Source: Latrodectus hesperus (lineage: Eukaryota > Arthropoda > Arachnida > Araneae > Theridiidae). From it: a stretch of DNA of 64,000 bases. This document shows, piece after piece, positions 1-44,652 of the stretch (the stretch's first letter is position 1; each line of letters opens with the position of its first letter). Where the stretch lies: NCBI GenBank assembly GCA_037975125.1, contig CM075853.1:74785609-74849608 (forward strand), written 5' to 3'. The notes beneath the pieces were generated by a model. That model was not told the DNA's origin. It saw only the letters and a list, made by a program, of their open reading frames with translations, and made no database searches. The position numbers were made by a program, and so were the translations under genes.

Positions 1-3000
1 TCAAAACACATTAAACTCTTATCAAATGCATATTTATGAAAATATTGGGCAATGCATTAGTAGATACATCATAATATATTGCATTTAGTTTAGTTTCATA
101 TCACAATAAGGTAAAAGCGGATCAATAATAGGATTTACAATTTTGATTTTAGGAATATATGCTTCTTATACAAAATAATTATATGATATTAGCAGTCTAA
201 AATAATTATCTAATATTAGTTGATAAACATTATGAAACTTTAAATACAGGAAAATGTATGTTGTAATAATTAAGCAAAAATAATAAAGGAATTTATATAT
301 TTTTACTTGCTTATGAATTAGAACAGGTGGATTCATATATGTTTGAGGAGGGCAGTGGAAAATATATTTTTGTGTATTATTGCTTAACTCAAACGTTATT
401 AAGATTAAAAAATTTTAATACGTATAATATACATTAAATAATTATAATTGTTCAAAATATGAATAAAAATAACTATAATTATAATGTAATAAATGTAGTA
501 AAAAGTTAAAAATATATAAACAAAATGATTTGACATAAATCTTAAAATACTAATTTCTGTCAATGTAATTTTTTCTTATGTAAATTTTTAAAATAATAAA
601 TTTTTCGTGTAAAATAATGCTAGAAGAAAATATTTACAGCTTCATTTTTCTAAAAATCGACAGTTTATCACTAGTTCTGTAACAATCAAGAAACATACCC
701 AATGCTAATTATTAAGAAAATGAGAAATAGAACATATTCGGAATATAGCCCTAAATTCTTCTTTATGATTAAATGAAAGTAATATAATGCTGATGATATT
801 GGATGAAAACCACTGTAAATATAATTGATTTTCCCAAATGATAAAGTAAGAGTAAAGTCCTTGCGATATGCAGGAGAAGGTCAAATTATTCCAAATTGTT
901 ATATAGAAAGCCTTTCAACACTTTCATCATGTTTTTATGTAAACAATCAATCATTCATATGATACAATACAAAATAAACCAAAAAAACTTTTAAACAGTT
1001 ATAGGTACAATTATGTAGTAGTCGTTTAAGATTTTATAATCATTAATTGTTGATAAAAAAAACATGTTGGGCAAATTCTTTTACAATCATACGAAATATT
1101 GCGGTACAAAATTGGAAATGGCAAAAGCAGCTGCTTATGTTTATTTTGCATATTAATTTTTAATAATCTAATCAAGCAAGAGTCTATTTCAGCATATTCA
1201 AATCATATTGAAATACATTAAAAACTCTTGAAAATTGTACTTTAAGATTTTTTCTAATCATGGAAGAATCAATGATTGTTCATTTTTAAAAAAAGGAGGA
1301 ATCTAACTCCAATTTCAAAAAATGATTAAAATAAAAATAACACTTATTTGTTGAATATCTTTTTTAAATATAAATAATTCATCTTCTAGTTGCTTAGTAT
1401 TTACTGTCTAGCAGTAAGTTATTTTAAAAATTTTTTTGTAAACTAAGGGAGGTAAAGAAAAGTCTGATAAAGTATCAAAACAAAAGAGACTTTATTCTGG
1501 AATCTTCTCATTAGTAAAAAGTATCCCTTAGCTCCTTCTCTCGTTAGCAGATATCACCTCATTAGTTACAGCGACAAGTGATAACCACACTACACTAATC
1601 CAAAATACTTTACTATTCCTTGCTTTTTTTCTAAATATTTTCCTATAAATTACCACAAATTATGTAACAGAAGTTATATATTAATTTTACCAAAAATAAC
1701 TTCTACAATTTTTTTTGAAATTTCAGTTTCAAATGTTGGAAATTCAAAATATTGTATTATTGAAATGTAAAAAACTAAATTTGCATATTATTGTGGATTT
1801 TGTGAAAGAGTTTTCAACTGTTAAAATAACTACATTTAGCACTCTAAAGAATTTTAGTAATGTGGAGATAATCTCAAATTTTATTGCTCTCAGTAAATTA
1901 ATATAAGTAAAATTAATTTTTTCAATTCATTAAAATGAGATAAATATTAATGTTTTAGTTCGTTAATGTAAGATTAATACTTTAATATGTATAATTTGTT
2001 TTAGAAAAAAATTATGCATATTTAAATATAGTTAAATTTTATTATACAATAAATTATTAAAAATTGCTTACTAAAAATGAAATATATTATACCATTTTTA
2101 AATGATTTGCAATTAAACATAATTCCATCTTTATTTATCTTTCTATATATAATTGATTTGACCTAATAACATTAAATAAAAATTAAATTATATTTTACGC
2201 TATTGCATAATTAAATTTATTTGGGAAATTTGTGACGTTTAACTAGTTAAAAAAACAGTAGTGGTTGCTTAAAACAAAGCAATCTCAAAATGTTTTCAAA
2301 ATGATAAGAATATATAAAATTCCTATTATGTATAGATAAGTGTAGATTTAATATGTGTGATAAATAATAAAGGAGAAGTATTAAATATATAATATAAGTA
2401 TATAAATCCTGTACATTGTGAAAGAAATTCAAATGTCAAAATTTCTAATAGCATTATATTTTCAATATTTTTTAAAATTAAACAGTTGAAAAATAATAAG
2501 TCACCTAATTCAAAATAAAAAAAATATTTTTGATGACTATAATTTTATTGATATTCGAATAAAATTTTCATGTTTGTCGAATATTTTGGTATGCTACTTA
2601 ATATTTTTAATTTATGTAACACATTCCAGAACAAATAATAAGATAAAACTTAAACTACCATTTGTTTATGTTAAAATATAAGAAGAAATATATGTATTAT
2701 ATATTGTTATGAGATAAATTATGATTCTTTGCATTTTTGTAAAATTTACTGATGCTGTTTATTTCCTTCAGCTATAAAATTTTAATTTTTATCAGTTTGA
2801 TCAAAATAACCTATGGATTTCATAATTTTCATAATGTTCCGATTTGTGCTTTAACCTATTATAACTTATTATTTAATTGTTAGCAATCTAATCAACCTTT
2901 AATATAATAATTAGTTCGTATGATAATTATTCTATTCATCCTCTCATCAGAAATTGTCTAAACTTAAACTCGATTGATAATCTTGGTTCAGTGCAAATAT

Positions 3001-4304
3001 TGATTCTTCTTTATCTCATCTTTCAAAAATATTTATTAAAAGAACGTATACATTTCTGGATCAAATACTATGTCGTTCATCCTCTTTCATACTTCTGATT
3101 AAAAGTTTTTGTATTATTATAAACAACAAATGCAGTTTTAAAACAGCTATTATTTTCCTATTTTAAGCTAATTGTGAAGATCATCAAATACTCTAGGGGA
3201 CGTTCATGTTAAACCAGCAAATTTTCTGTCGAATACAGGAAACCTTTGAGTGTATAGTAACTTTGAAATCTTTTGGAATTTTATCTAATTAGCTACTCAC
3301 AACACCATCACAACCTCACAAAAAAAGAATCATGTGTTACGCATATTTTGTTCATTTAATATGTTCTAATTTATTAAAAACTATTTTACCTCCTGAACAT
3401 ATTTTTAAGAAGAACATATATAATTTTATTAAATAGTAGAATTCTCTGTACTTTTTCAGTCTCTTTGACTTTAATCAGGTTCACATATATAATTTGACAA
3501 CCTAAATCGATTCGACATATCTGCCTTTTGACCCATATATAAGTATTTTTCGATTGTTAAATATCTGGAGTTACTTCAGAATAAGGTCGTTTTATATAAC
3601 GGCATGACCTTTCAGAATTTAATATTATTGTATTATTAATAAATTTTTGTACATTCTCTTTTTAATTTCGGTTGCCTTCTCTTTAATATAATAAGTTAAA
3701 TTCAGTTTAGGTTATATAATTGTGAAACCAATGAAATTTTGGTTGCATATGGCTCCTAAATGTTGATGAATAATTTAATGTTTGAGTTTTTTACACCTTA
3801 TAATAATTCTAGAGGTACGAATAAGTTTTATTTTTTTAAATCATCATAAAGGAATAATTAACGAAATTAATTTCTAGTCTGTGCTGTAAAGCCTATTATA
3901 ATATATCTTGCTTAAAACTTTTAGGCTAAATTCTATGCAATGAACATTAGTAATTGCTTTCATTATTATAAGAATATAACTCGCAAAAATTTACATAGCT
4001 ACATTTTCTGAAATTATACTTTTCAGGAAGTTATAAATGACTAAATTCTATAAAAGTGGAATTAAATATACGTTTTGTTTGGGGATTTATAACATTTTTA
4101 AAATTTTTGTTACTTTTCATATGTTTCTAATAATTTAAATTATTTTTTCAGACAAGGACTATTAAAACCGTTTTTCTACATTTTAAATATTTATAACTGC
4201 ATCTTGCATTAGGTGCCATCAATATTCTTAAGTTCTTTAAAATTTTAACTGATTTTCTGAGAACAATCTGTCCTAAAACGTTATTACACAGTGGCATACC
4301 GCTC

Positions 4305-4342
4305 TTCACTCCAAATCATAGGACAGTATGATTTGGAGCGAA
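4305..4342. repeat. Hairpin, 15-bp arms with one mismatch, 8-nt loop
   Basis: Arms TTCACTCCAAATCAT (4305-4319) and ATGATTTGGAGCGAA (4328-4342) are reverse complements except for one position. They stand out because they are GC-richer than the flanks. No gene context is evident. Confidence 0.6.
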
Positions 4343-5449
4343 ACTTATATCAGCGAGTTTTAAATATTTAGCTCCAGAGAGAGATCTCAGATGAAGATTT
4401 GAAGAAATATCCTATCTTAAGGTAAAGATTAATATGCCATAGAAATCGTAGCTTTTACTTAATTAAAGTTTCTCTAATTAAACTATTAAATGAACTGCAT
4501 GTAATCTAGTTCCTTATTTGAAAGTGTCTGTAAAAATTCTTCAACTTTACTCAGCCTAAATTCTTTAGATCAAATCATCTTTCAAAGTAACAAAAATAAA
4601 ATTTGTTGAGAGTATCCAATTTTTTATTCCATGTTTATAAATTTCTTCAAATGAAACTTCTTTCAACTCTTGGCTTTTCAATTCACTTTTTCCCAAATAT
4701 AGTCATTCACAACAAGCGGCTTTTTAATTTTTTTTCTTGGAGACTTTTATTTTTTTAAGTCTATGCACATGCAGAAGAAAATTTTTTTTGATGAAATGAA
4801 ACTTGTTCATTTTACGTGCAAAATTTATTAAAGTCTCTTTCACTTTTGGCCAGCTAAAAATCTATATAAATTGATCTCATTAACTAATTCTTTTGATAAT
4901 TCCAATTGTTTACCAAGTTTTTTAAAAGTTAGCCAATTAACATTTTTAATTTCTTATCAAATGATTTCTTTTACTGATTATATATTTTGAAATTAAGTTT
5001 CTCCAATTAGGGTTGTACAACATAACTTCTTTTATTGGCTCTAGAATTTTAAGAATATTTTTATAATCCATCAAATGATTCAAATATATCGAAAGACGGC
5101 TTCAACATAATCATATGTAAGTTGTCATTCAAGCACAATGAATTGATTAACAAAAATAGTTTAACAAAAATTGATTTTTTCTCTGCAAACTTGGAACTTT
5201 CGCGTCGGTGTGGTCTTATGACATTTCGATAAAATAATTTGTAAAATTTCCTAACACCTCTATTATTAGTTTGAATTAATTTAAAGATTTTTTAGTAATA
5301 CTAAAAGATAAACTAAAATAAAAACAAATTTAGCTCCAATTTTTAAAATAATAACCACTATATTGCTATTATTTTTCTCAACATTAAATTTCAATAATGA
5401 ATTAAATGTCACAAATGCCCTTCATGGCATATCGTTTATAAATCACATT

Positions 5450-5815
5450 GCTGGGCATCCATAACACAACATCTTTAAAGAATCAGGCGAACAGATGGGA
5501 CTGCTCGCATCTATTTCATTGCATTACTGCTCATGCTGACATGCATATTTTGCCCATGTCTTTCAGGGATTCGTCAGCTACATCACGAACCGTATCACAA
5601 TATTTTCAATTTATTAGGCGTCATTCGGTGACTGCTCGTATCATTCCACTTTATTCTGGTGAAAGGTACGCGGAAGTGTGCTGGTGAAACAGCCAACCAT
5701 CATTTGCAGCTGAGTGATGCATTTCCGCAACATTTTTATTGCTTCTTTTAGATTTAACAAGAAACCACCGTTATTTGTGCCACAGTCGATGGAGGATCCA
5801 AATCTGAAGACAACA
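5450..5815 (+). pseudogene. Relic of a Tc1-like transposase, amino-terminal half
   Basis: The plus-strand frame from 5448 contains DSSATSRTVSQ followed by RRHSVTARII. This matches the second helix-turn-helix region of Tc1-type transposases (pattern R-x-A-T-S-R-x-x-x-Q ... V-S-A-R-T-I). After a frameshift, NHHLQLSDAFPQ (from 5695) continues the R-R-R-L-Q-x-S-G part. After another shift, DLTRNHRYLC (from 5751) matches the L-T-x-x-H-R-x-x-R-x-W stretch. The catalytic Asp-Asp-Glu part is not recognisable and no terminal repeats were found. It is an old, inactive copy, more decayed than the elements at 44 and 51 kb and probably of a different lineage. Confidence 0.65.
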
Positions 5816-6584
5816 TGTTGAGAGAATGCTGAAGTGTTAGGTAAAGCATTCTTGGAATCGATATCTTGACTAGTGTAGTTTGGATTTCCCTCCCACATTT
5901 TTTTAGAATGCTTTGTTGGTAATTTGAACATCTTAAGCTACATCTCTGAGGTGACAGAGCCCAAATTAATTAAAATATTTAATTATATTTTATTTAAATT
6001 CAAATATTTAATTATATTTTATTTTATATGAGTTAATCATAATATTAAAGAAACATAAATTTCAAATAATTATATAAGTGATTTAGAAAATATGAATAGT
6101 ATGTTTCATTAGGATTATATATGCTCTGCACTGCCAGATATTCCAGTGTGGACACACGGAAAATTCCCAGATAATTGTGCCTTAGCCACTCATATATGTT
6201 GTCAAAGATAAATACGTTAACTTATGCAAATATCGGTATTCGTGTTTTAAATAAATGTTTTATATTCTTTCATAGATCTGTGAAACCTAAATTAAAATTG
6301 CAAAATTGCAGCACAAATGATTCAGTAGTATATTTAAAAATGACATATGTTTATTTATGCTCATGAATTAGACTATTGAAAAACATTCAAAATCTCTAAT
6401 TGTAAAGCATTTTATTAGGAATTTCAAAAAAAATTATTTTAGTGAATCTATAAGCTAAAATCAATTGATGACAGTGTTATGAATAATGTAATTTACATAT
6501 TGGTACTTGATATCTTGAGCGTCAGTACAATATGTTATTTTCTTAGCCTTTCTGAAAAAAAAAACATGATATAAGTTAATGCAA

Positions 6585-6585
<1 letters not shown>

Positions 6586-6639
<54 letters not shown>
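6586..6639. repeat. (AT)n microsatellite, about 54 bp
   Basis: Uninterrupted TA dinucleotide run about 420 bp past the aquaglyceroporin stop codon. Confidence 0.98.
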
Positions 6640-6642
<3 letters not shown>

Positions 6643-6806
6643 AAATAATGCATTTTTAGAAAATAATAATAAAAATCCACTTGATTAGAAAAAAAATTTG
6701 TCTTTTAAATACTTTAAGCCTAATGAAATTAAATTAGTGATCAATTATAAAATAAATGGACTAATTTTTGGAACAAATTTATATTGAGCAAATAGTTTTC
6801 TCTGAA

Positions 6807-6812
6807 TTTATT
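6807..6812 (-). promoter_or_regulatory. Possible polyadenylation signal of the aquaglyceroporin gene
   Basis: This is the first AATAAA on the minus strand after the stop at 7062, about 250 nt downstream. No AATAAA or ATTAAA was seen closer. It is a plausible 3' end, but the hexamer is common in such AT-rich DNA. Confidence 0.3.
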
Positions 6813-7061
6813 ACATGATAAAGCTTAAAGAGCAATTAATATTAAATAAAAAAACAAACATACTCTATCACAGTTATAGTTACTAAACAATGTCATTAAT
6901 AAATTACAAAAACCAAAAGCTTTGACATCAATTATTCTGACAATGCTTAATGAACAGCATATAATAAAAGCGTAGAACATAATTATTTTTAAATGCTACC
7001 TAAAAGAAAAAAAATTACACAAATAAATAGCTCTTAACTTATTTTCTACTTTACCTTTGGC

Positions 7062-39426
<32,365 letters not shown>

Positions 39427-39474
39427 CTGAAAAGCGAAGGCTTTTGATTCAAGTGCAAAAAGCAATAAAGTACC

Positions 39475-39509
39475 CAAGAAAAATCCCAGTGACGTGAATC
39501 AGATTTATA
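39475..39509 (-). promoter_or_regulatory. Possible internal promoter (TATA element) for the short aquaglyceroporin form
   Basis: TATAAAT on the minus strand (39509 downward) stands within a locally less AT-rich stretch, about 95 nt upstream of the well-placed ATG at 39414. A start site near 39475-39485 would give a short leader. In a genome this AT-rich a TATA string is weak evidence on its own; position and local composition are what make it worth listing. Confidence 0.35.
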
Positions 39510-41554
39510 GGCTGAGGACTCAATCAACGCAGAAGGTCAGCGGAGGAACTCAGATATAATAAGTAATATCAATTTCATCTCGTATTATCGTTTTAACTCA
39601 ATTCGGGAGATACTCATGAGAAGCTTCTATTGCTACATTATCTTAGAATTTACTACATTGCAAGATAAAATTCACTTGATAAATCTCGTAAATCATGACA
39701 TTTTTTTAAAACACGTTTAACATTCCTCTTTTCAATATAGTGTTAAATATGAAACTTTTTAAAATCTTAGGGAAATTACTAACATTATTAACTATACATT
39801 GAGATATTTCATAAAATAGATAATTCTTTTTGCACTTCTTTAGAAATAAAAAGCATAAAATACTTGTTTTACACACTTTACGTATTCATAAAATTGAGCA
39901 ACTAATTTTTAAATCTGTCCACAAATGAGCATTTTATATTAATAAATTATTTTATCTAATCAGTATTCTGTTTAATATGAATTTATCATACTTACTTAAT
40001 GTAAAATTAAATAATCATATTTCTTATATTAGTTATAAATATTTTCGCTCTCATTAATATTCAAACAAAATGTATTTTGTTCTTCATTATTTTTATTAAT
40101 GTTTGGGATGAAATAAAAACTATTAAAATTATTAAAATAAAATATTAAAAAAATTCAAAACATAAATAATGAACTTGTATTTTTAACCTTTCAAATCATA
40201 TGATATCAAATTGAAATATTCATGATGATTGGTAACATATTTTGTGTAAGTGAAAGGTCATTCAAATATATAAAAAAATTTTTACTTACATGAAAATATA
40301 CATAATTATGTTGAGCTCTATGTAAAAGTAATCTAGTGTCAATTTCATAATATAAGTTTTCAAACTAAATTTCATTTTTTGCGTACCATAACTTTGTATT
40401 ACTTACAAAGATATATAGAATAATACATCATTGTATGCAATAAAGTACATCTATATATTGAAAATAAATCATTGCAAAATTTTAAAGCAAATTTTTACAA
40501 AACAGAAGAAAAAATAAGAAATTTATTTAAATAAAAACATATTTAATTTTCTTTTGCTGGTAATATTAGATATATGACCTCACTAAATCCCTATTACTAG
40601 CAATGCTTCATGAAATTTACATAATTAAAAATAATAATGCCTTTATTTTCTTTAAATATTAAAATCTTATGTAATATTAGCAATATTTGACTGTAAAAAT
40701 TATATAAATTTTGAGCATATTCTTCATTTATTATATGTATCTCGTTTAAGTTACTTGCAAACAAAATTGAAAAAAAAATAAACTTTATGTTTTCTAATTA
40801 AATTTGTAAATTCCTAATGAATATTCTAAATGTCTGTAACTGTATATAAAAAAACCTGAAATGTGTTATGAAAATAATACATAAGGTGAGTTACTTTTTA
40901 AAATAGTATTCACCGCTAATTACTTGTATTTACATCTATTTTTCTTTGGAAACCTGTTACAGGTACGAGCTATTTTAGTACTAAGATGTGCTGCATTTGT
41001 ATATTATGAGGGAAAGTAATGCTCTTTACTTAATTGAAAAGTTTATGCAGAATCACGGAAGATGTTGTTTTGAATCTATACCATCCTTGAAATTATTTTG
41101 CAACGAGAAATTAAAATCAAAAAATTTTTTTAATTTTTTACTGCAGCTTAAGTAAACAATTCAGTTGATCAAAGTACAATGACTCTGTTTTTTGCAATTT
41201 TTAAAAATATTCTTGACAATTTGATAATAAAACACTAAAAAAATTAATTATATTTTTTGACAAAATACGTGATACAGAATTTAAGACATCAATGGGAAAT
41301 AAAAATTTCCTTTCATTGGAAAAAGTTTTTTTATGATGAATAATTTTACTTCATATTCACCTATAAAAATAATCTTGACTTTAAATATCTTCTAAATAAT
41401 ATTTAAAAATTAAGAATATTTTATTTTGAAAGTACTATAAATATAGTATTACGTATGATGTCATATCTATTCTTTCTGAAAATTTATATAGCGTTTTTTT
41501 TGCTTAATCATCAAGTAATACAACTGCAAAATTTATTTGTCATTTTAAGATTTA

Positions 41555-42137
41555 ATGATGTATCTTTCTGCGTATATGTTTTCGGCACAGGTGCTGTGTT
41601 ACCCAGTATGCCAAATTATGAGTTTGGTGATTTTTTGGCGGATTTTCATATTTACGTGGCAACCTGGATTTTATAGCGTCATAGATACTGAGATCTATAA
41701 CAATCATTCAGAAAATTCTGTTTTGGCAACCTTAGGGTTTACATCAACACGTATAACACTATGCGTCATTTTGGCTACACTTCTTTATCGCCAAAAATAC
41801 TCAGAATTTATCATCCTGGATTATGCGTCATCTGCACCATGTTTTCAAGCGACTATATTAGAAATTAAACTATTCGAAACTTTTTATACGGCATTTTGCC
41901 AAATTTAAGTTCTTGGATGTCCCTTATTTGATTCGAAAGCAGGACAAGTATTCAGCAAAGGGTACAGATGACTCGTTCTGGTTAGTATATTCTTTATCAC
42001 CCACACACATTGATATTATGTGTTACTTACGCATCTGGGGTTTGACTCATTTTTCAAGCACTTTAGATTCTAATGAAAAAGATCAACACCTTTACTTTCA
42101 GAGTTCCAATTTCTGTATAAGATTCATGTATTTATAA
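41555..42137 (+). other. GC-richer stretch with a 117-codon frame, unidentified
   Basis: The plus-strand frame 41555-41908 is the longest non-repetitive frame outside the transposons, and an overlapping frame continues to 42137. Residues are hydrophobic and aromatic, without a motif I recognise. Recurring short words (gcgtcat three times, ttggcaacct, ggcaacctgg) and some inverted matches (ttttggc, gccaaaa) look more like an old repeat than a gene. Confidence 0.3.
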
Positions 42138-43529
42138 TCTCATGTATGAATTCACAACAGTTTTGTTGCCAAGAAAAATAAAGTATTTAAAAATTATTAA
42201 TAAACTATTATTGTATTTGAAAAATATTACTATCAAAGCAAGTTAATTTTCCAATTTTTTTGAATATTTATCTTTGTAAGATTATTAATATCTTTAAATA
42301 CTTTAGTAGCTTTTCTTTTCAAGATAAAGCAAGATCGTTAGTAGAAAAAGTCTACTTTTACAGTAAAATCAAAAGGCTAATGGCAACAATAACCATGTAT
42401 ATGCTCAAGAACAATGAAAGATATATCTTTGAGGTACGAGAAGGTCAATAGTAATTTCAATCATTTCTCATTTTATTGTAATATTTGCAACAGAATATCG
42501 CAATAATTTAATAGATATCATCGAATTAAAATATTCGGAATTGTAATAACATTTTTAAAATTAAGTTCACATTTCTCTTAAGTTTTTCTGCATATGTTTA
42601 TGTGAAAGAAATGACTTTTTTCTAATATAAAGTTTATGTAATTTTAATCACATACGTCTTCTTATTCTTCTAAAATCACTTTTATTAAGCCAAATTTTAA
42701 AATAATTAAATTAATATTTGATAAAATAGGATAAATTGAATTTAAGAATAAAAATTTTATTACGTATGCAATCAAATTAGGAAAGTGAACAAATTAGAAA
42801 AATTTGTTATCTTATAGATTTTTAGACAAGAACTTTTATACTCTATGAATAGCAACTAAAGCTTACATTTTTCAAAAAACAAAAAAAAATGAACATGTTT
42901 TATTATAATATTATAAACAAATATTTTGAATAATTTAAGATTCAACCTTTTAAGCAATTTACCAAATCTTTCGAAAAATGTATAAGAATTTTTATGTCAA
43001 GAAGTACGTTTTTTAAGTTATTAACATAATAATTTTAATTGATCGTCAAATTATAAATATCATCGAAACTTTGTGAAAATGCTTGCATTTTCCTTTTTTA
43101 TATGAAATGCTTCACATAAAATATCTTTGATGTTAAAAATAAAAAGTCTTTTATATTTTGTAAAGAAAATAAATAAATCCCATTTGGATATTGGTTATTA
43201 AATTATAAATTACATAAATTCATGAGTCATATAATTAAATTTGGTTGTGTTCAATTGTCAAATGTGAAAATTAAATTTTCATGAATACAAATACTATTCA
43301 AGCTTTTATAGATTTTAACAGTTCTTAACTTTAGTTTTTACTATGCTCTACAAAATTAAATTATATTTTTTGATGATAATCTCTATATATATGTTTGTGC
43401 GTGCGTGTTTGAAATGCATGCAATATTATAAATTTCTTTTAATAATCTAACTTATATTTAATGAAAATAATTTCTTTACTTAAATATGTTTTAATTTAAT
43501 ATTTTAAATTATCACAATATTAGCCGACC

Positions 43530-43803
43530 AACTTTTCTAGTGGTCAGCATGCCTAACTGCGAATAGGAACGTCTTGGGTAGGAATCCCGGTTCGGGCATG
43601 GGTATTTTCTCTCTCTATCTAACCTGTCTTTGTCCTTTCCTAGTATGAATGCGTTGTGAATCATTGCCTACCCTATAAAACGGGTACCTATGGAATGTGT
43701 GTACTGAGGAAGGCGGACTCCACACCTAAAATATGGTTCAACTGGAAAAGTAGAGCAGCACACCCATAATGCCAGCCTAGCTAGCACAAAACAACAACAT
43801 CAA
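43530..43803 (+). mobile_element. tRNA-derived SINE
   Basis: The head resembles a tRNA gene: ctagtggtcagcatgcc fits RNA polymerase III box A, and GGTTCGGGCAT at 43589-43599 fits box B (consensus GGTTCRANNCC). The spacing of about 45 nt is normal for a tRNA. A tRNA-unrelated body of about 180 bp follows, ending in acaaaacaacaacatc, an A-rich tail with short repeats. It is much less AT-rich than the flanks. The tRNA part cannot fold as a working tRNA because the acceptor stem partner is missing. Edges are approximate; no target duplication was verified. Confidence 0.75.
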
Positions 43804-43945
43804 AATATTCTATTCTATACATATGTTGCAATTTAATATCCTTAATGCCATTTGTTTCATATATTTATTGAAATGTAAATGTAAAATACTTCGAAACATT
43901 TTCTGACTTGGTAGTTATTTTAAAGAAAATACTGACGGAAATATA

Positions 43946-44652
43946 CACTACTGGCCATTAAAATTGCTACACCAGGAAAGCGGCACACCACACACGTGAA
44001 ATTTTCATGACAGGTAGAACTTGCTGTGATATGCAAATGATTAGATTTTCAGCGCATTCATACAAGGCAGGCGACAATAGCGACATCTGCAATGTGTATA
44101 AAACCAGAGATTTGACAGCAGATTTCTCATACTCAATTTCCGTTTCAACGTTGTTTTTGGCAAAGAAAGTTGTTGTAATGCCTCGTGTAAGAAGAAGAAA
44201 TGCCTATCAGCACGTGTCTGTCTTTGATCGAGGAAGGTTTATAGCCTACCGGGATTGCGGTTTATCGTACCGCAATATTGCTGCTCGCGTCGGTCGATCA
44301 CGTTCTCCTGATCTGTCACAACCAGAACGTGTGGTCAATGGTTCTCGAGGGATTTGCATGCCATCACTCACCATCCACTACTGTTAATGAACTGTGGCAT
44401 AGTGTTGAAGCTGAATGGACTGAGATTCCAGTACATGCCATACAATCTCTGTTTGACTCCATGCCAAGGCGGATAAATGCTGTTATTGCAGCCAGAGGTG
44501 GCTGCTCTGGGTACTGATTTCTCAAGATCTATACATCCTAATTTCCTGTAAATCTAATCACTTGTTCTTTCCACTATAATGTATGAGTCCAATAAATATC
44601 ATTCTGTTATTTGCATTCCTTCTTAGTGTAGCAATTTTAATGGCCAGTAGTG
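43946..44652 (+). mobile_element. Internally deleted Tc1 element (707 bp), non-autonomous
   Basis: It starts CACTACTGGCCATTAAAATT and ends with the exact reverse complement, and it is flanked by TA on both sides, the Tc1/mariner target. The inside keeps both ends of the transposase gene but has lost roughly 560 bp between them. The terminal 80 bp nearly match the right end of the element at 51.0-52.3 kb, which lies in opposite orientation. Only the product of a complete relative could move it. Confidence 0.93.
44178..44517 (+). pseudogene. Deleted Tc1 transposase gene inside the 707-bp element
   Basis: The start MPRVRRRNAYQHVSVFDRGR runs to NIAARVGR and then jumps, at about 44296, to SPDLSQPERVV near the original carboxy-terminal third. 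The DNA-binding start and the last part (SLFDSMPRRINAVIAARGG) survive in two frames. Both catalytic Asp regions are gone. In the region matching P-I-E-N the Glu remains as QPER. Confidence 0.88.

Larger units (their letters stand above)
1..7061. other. 3' flank of the aquaglyceroporin gene, no supported gene
   Basis: Very AT-rich sequence with only short chance frames. It contains a 15-bp-stem hairpin at 4.3 kb, a dead Tc1-type transposase piece at 5.4-5.8 kb and an (AT)n run at 6.6 kb. The part next to 7062 should be 3' untranslated region. I saw no other exon with good splice borders. Confidence 0.6.

Noticed and set aside
5641..5931. 96-codon minus-strand frame
   Set aside because: It overlaps a plus-strand Tc1 relic that has recognisable motifs; the minus frame has none.
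43537..43603. Functional tRNA gene
   Set aside because: Box A and box B are present but there is no paired acceptor stem, and the sequence continues into a SINE body.
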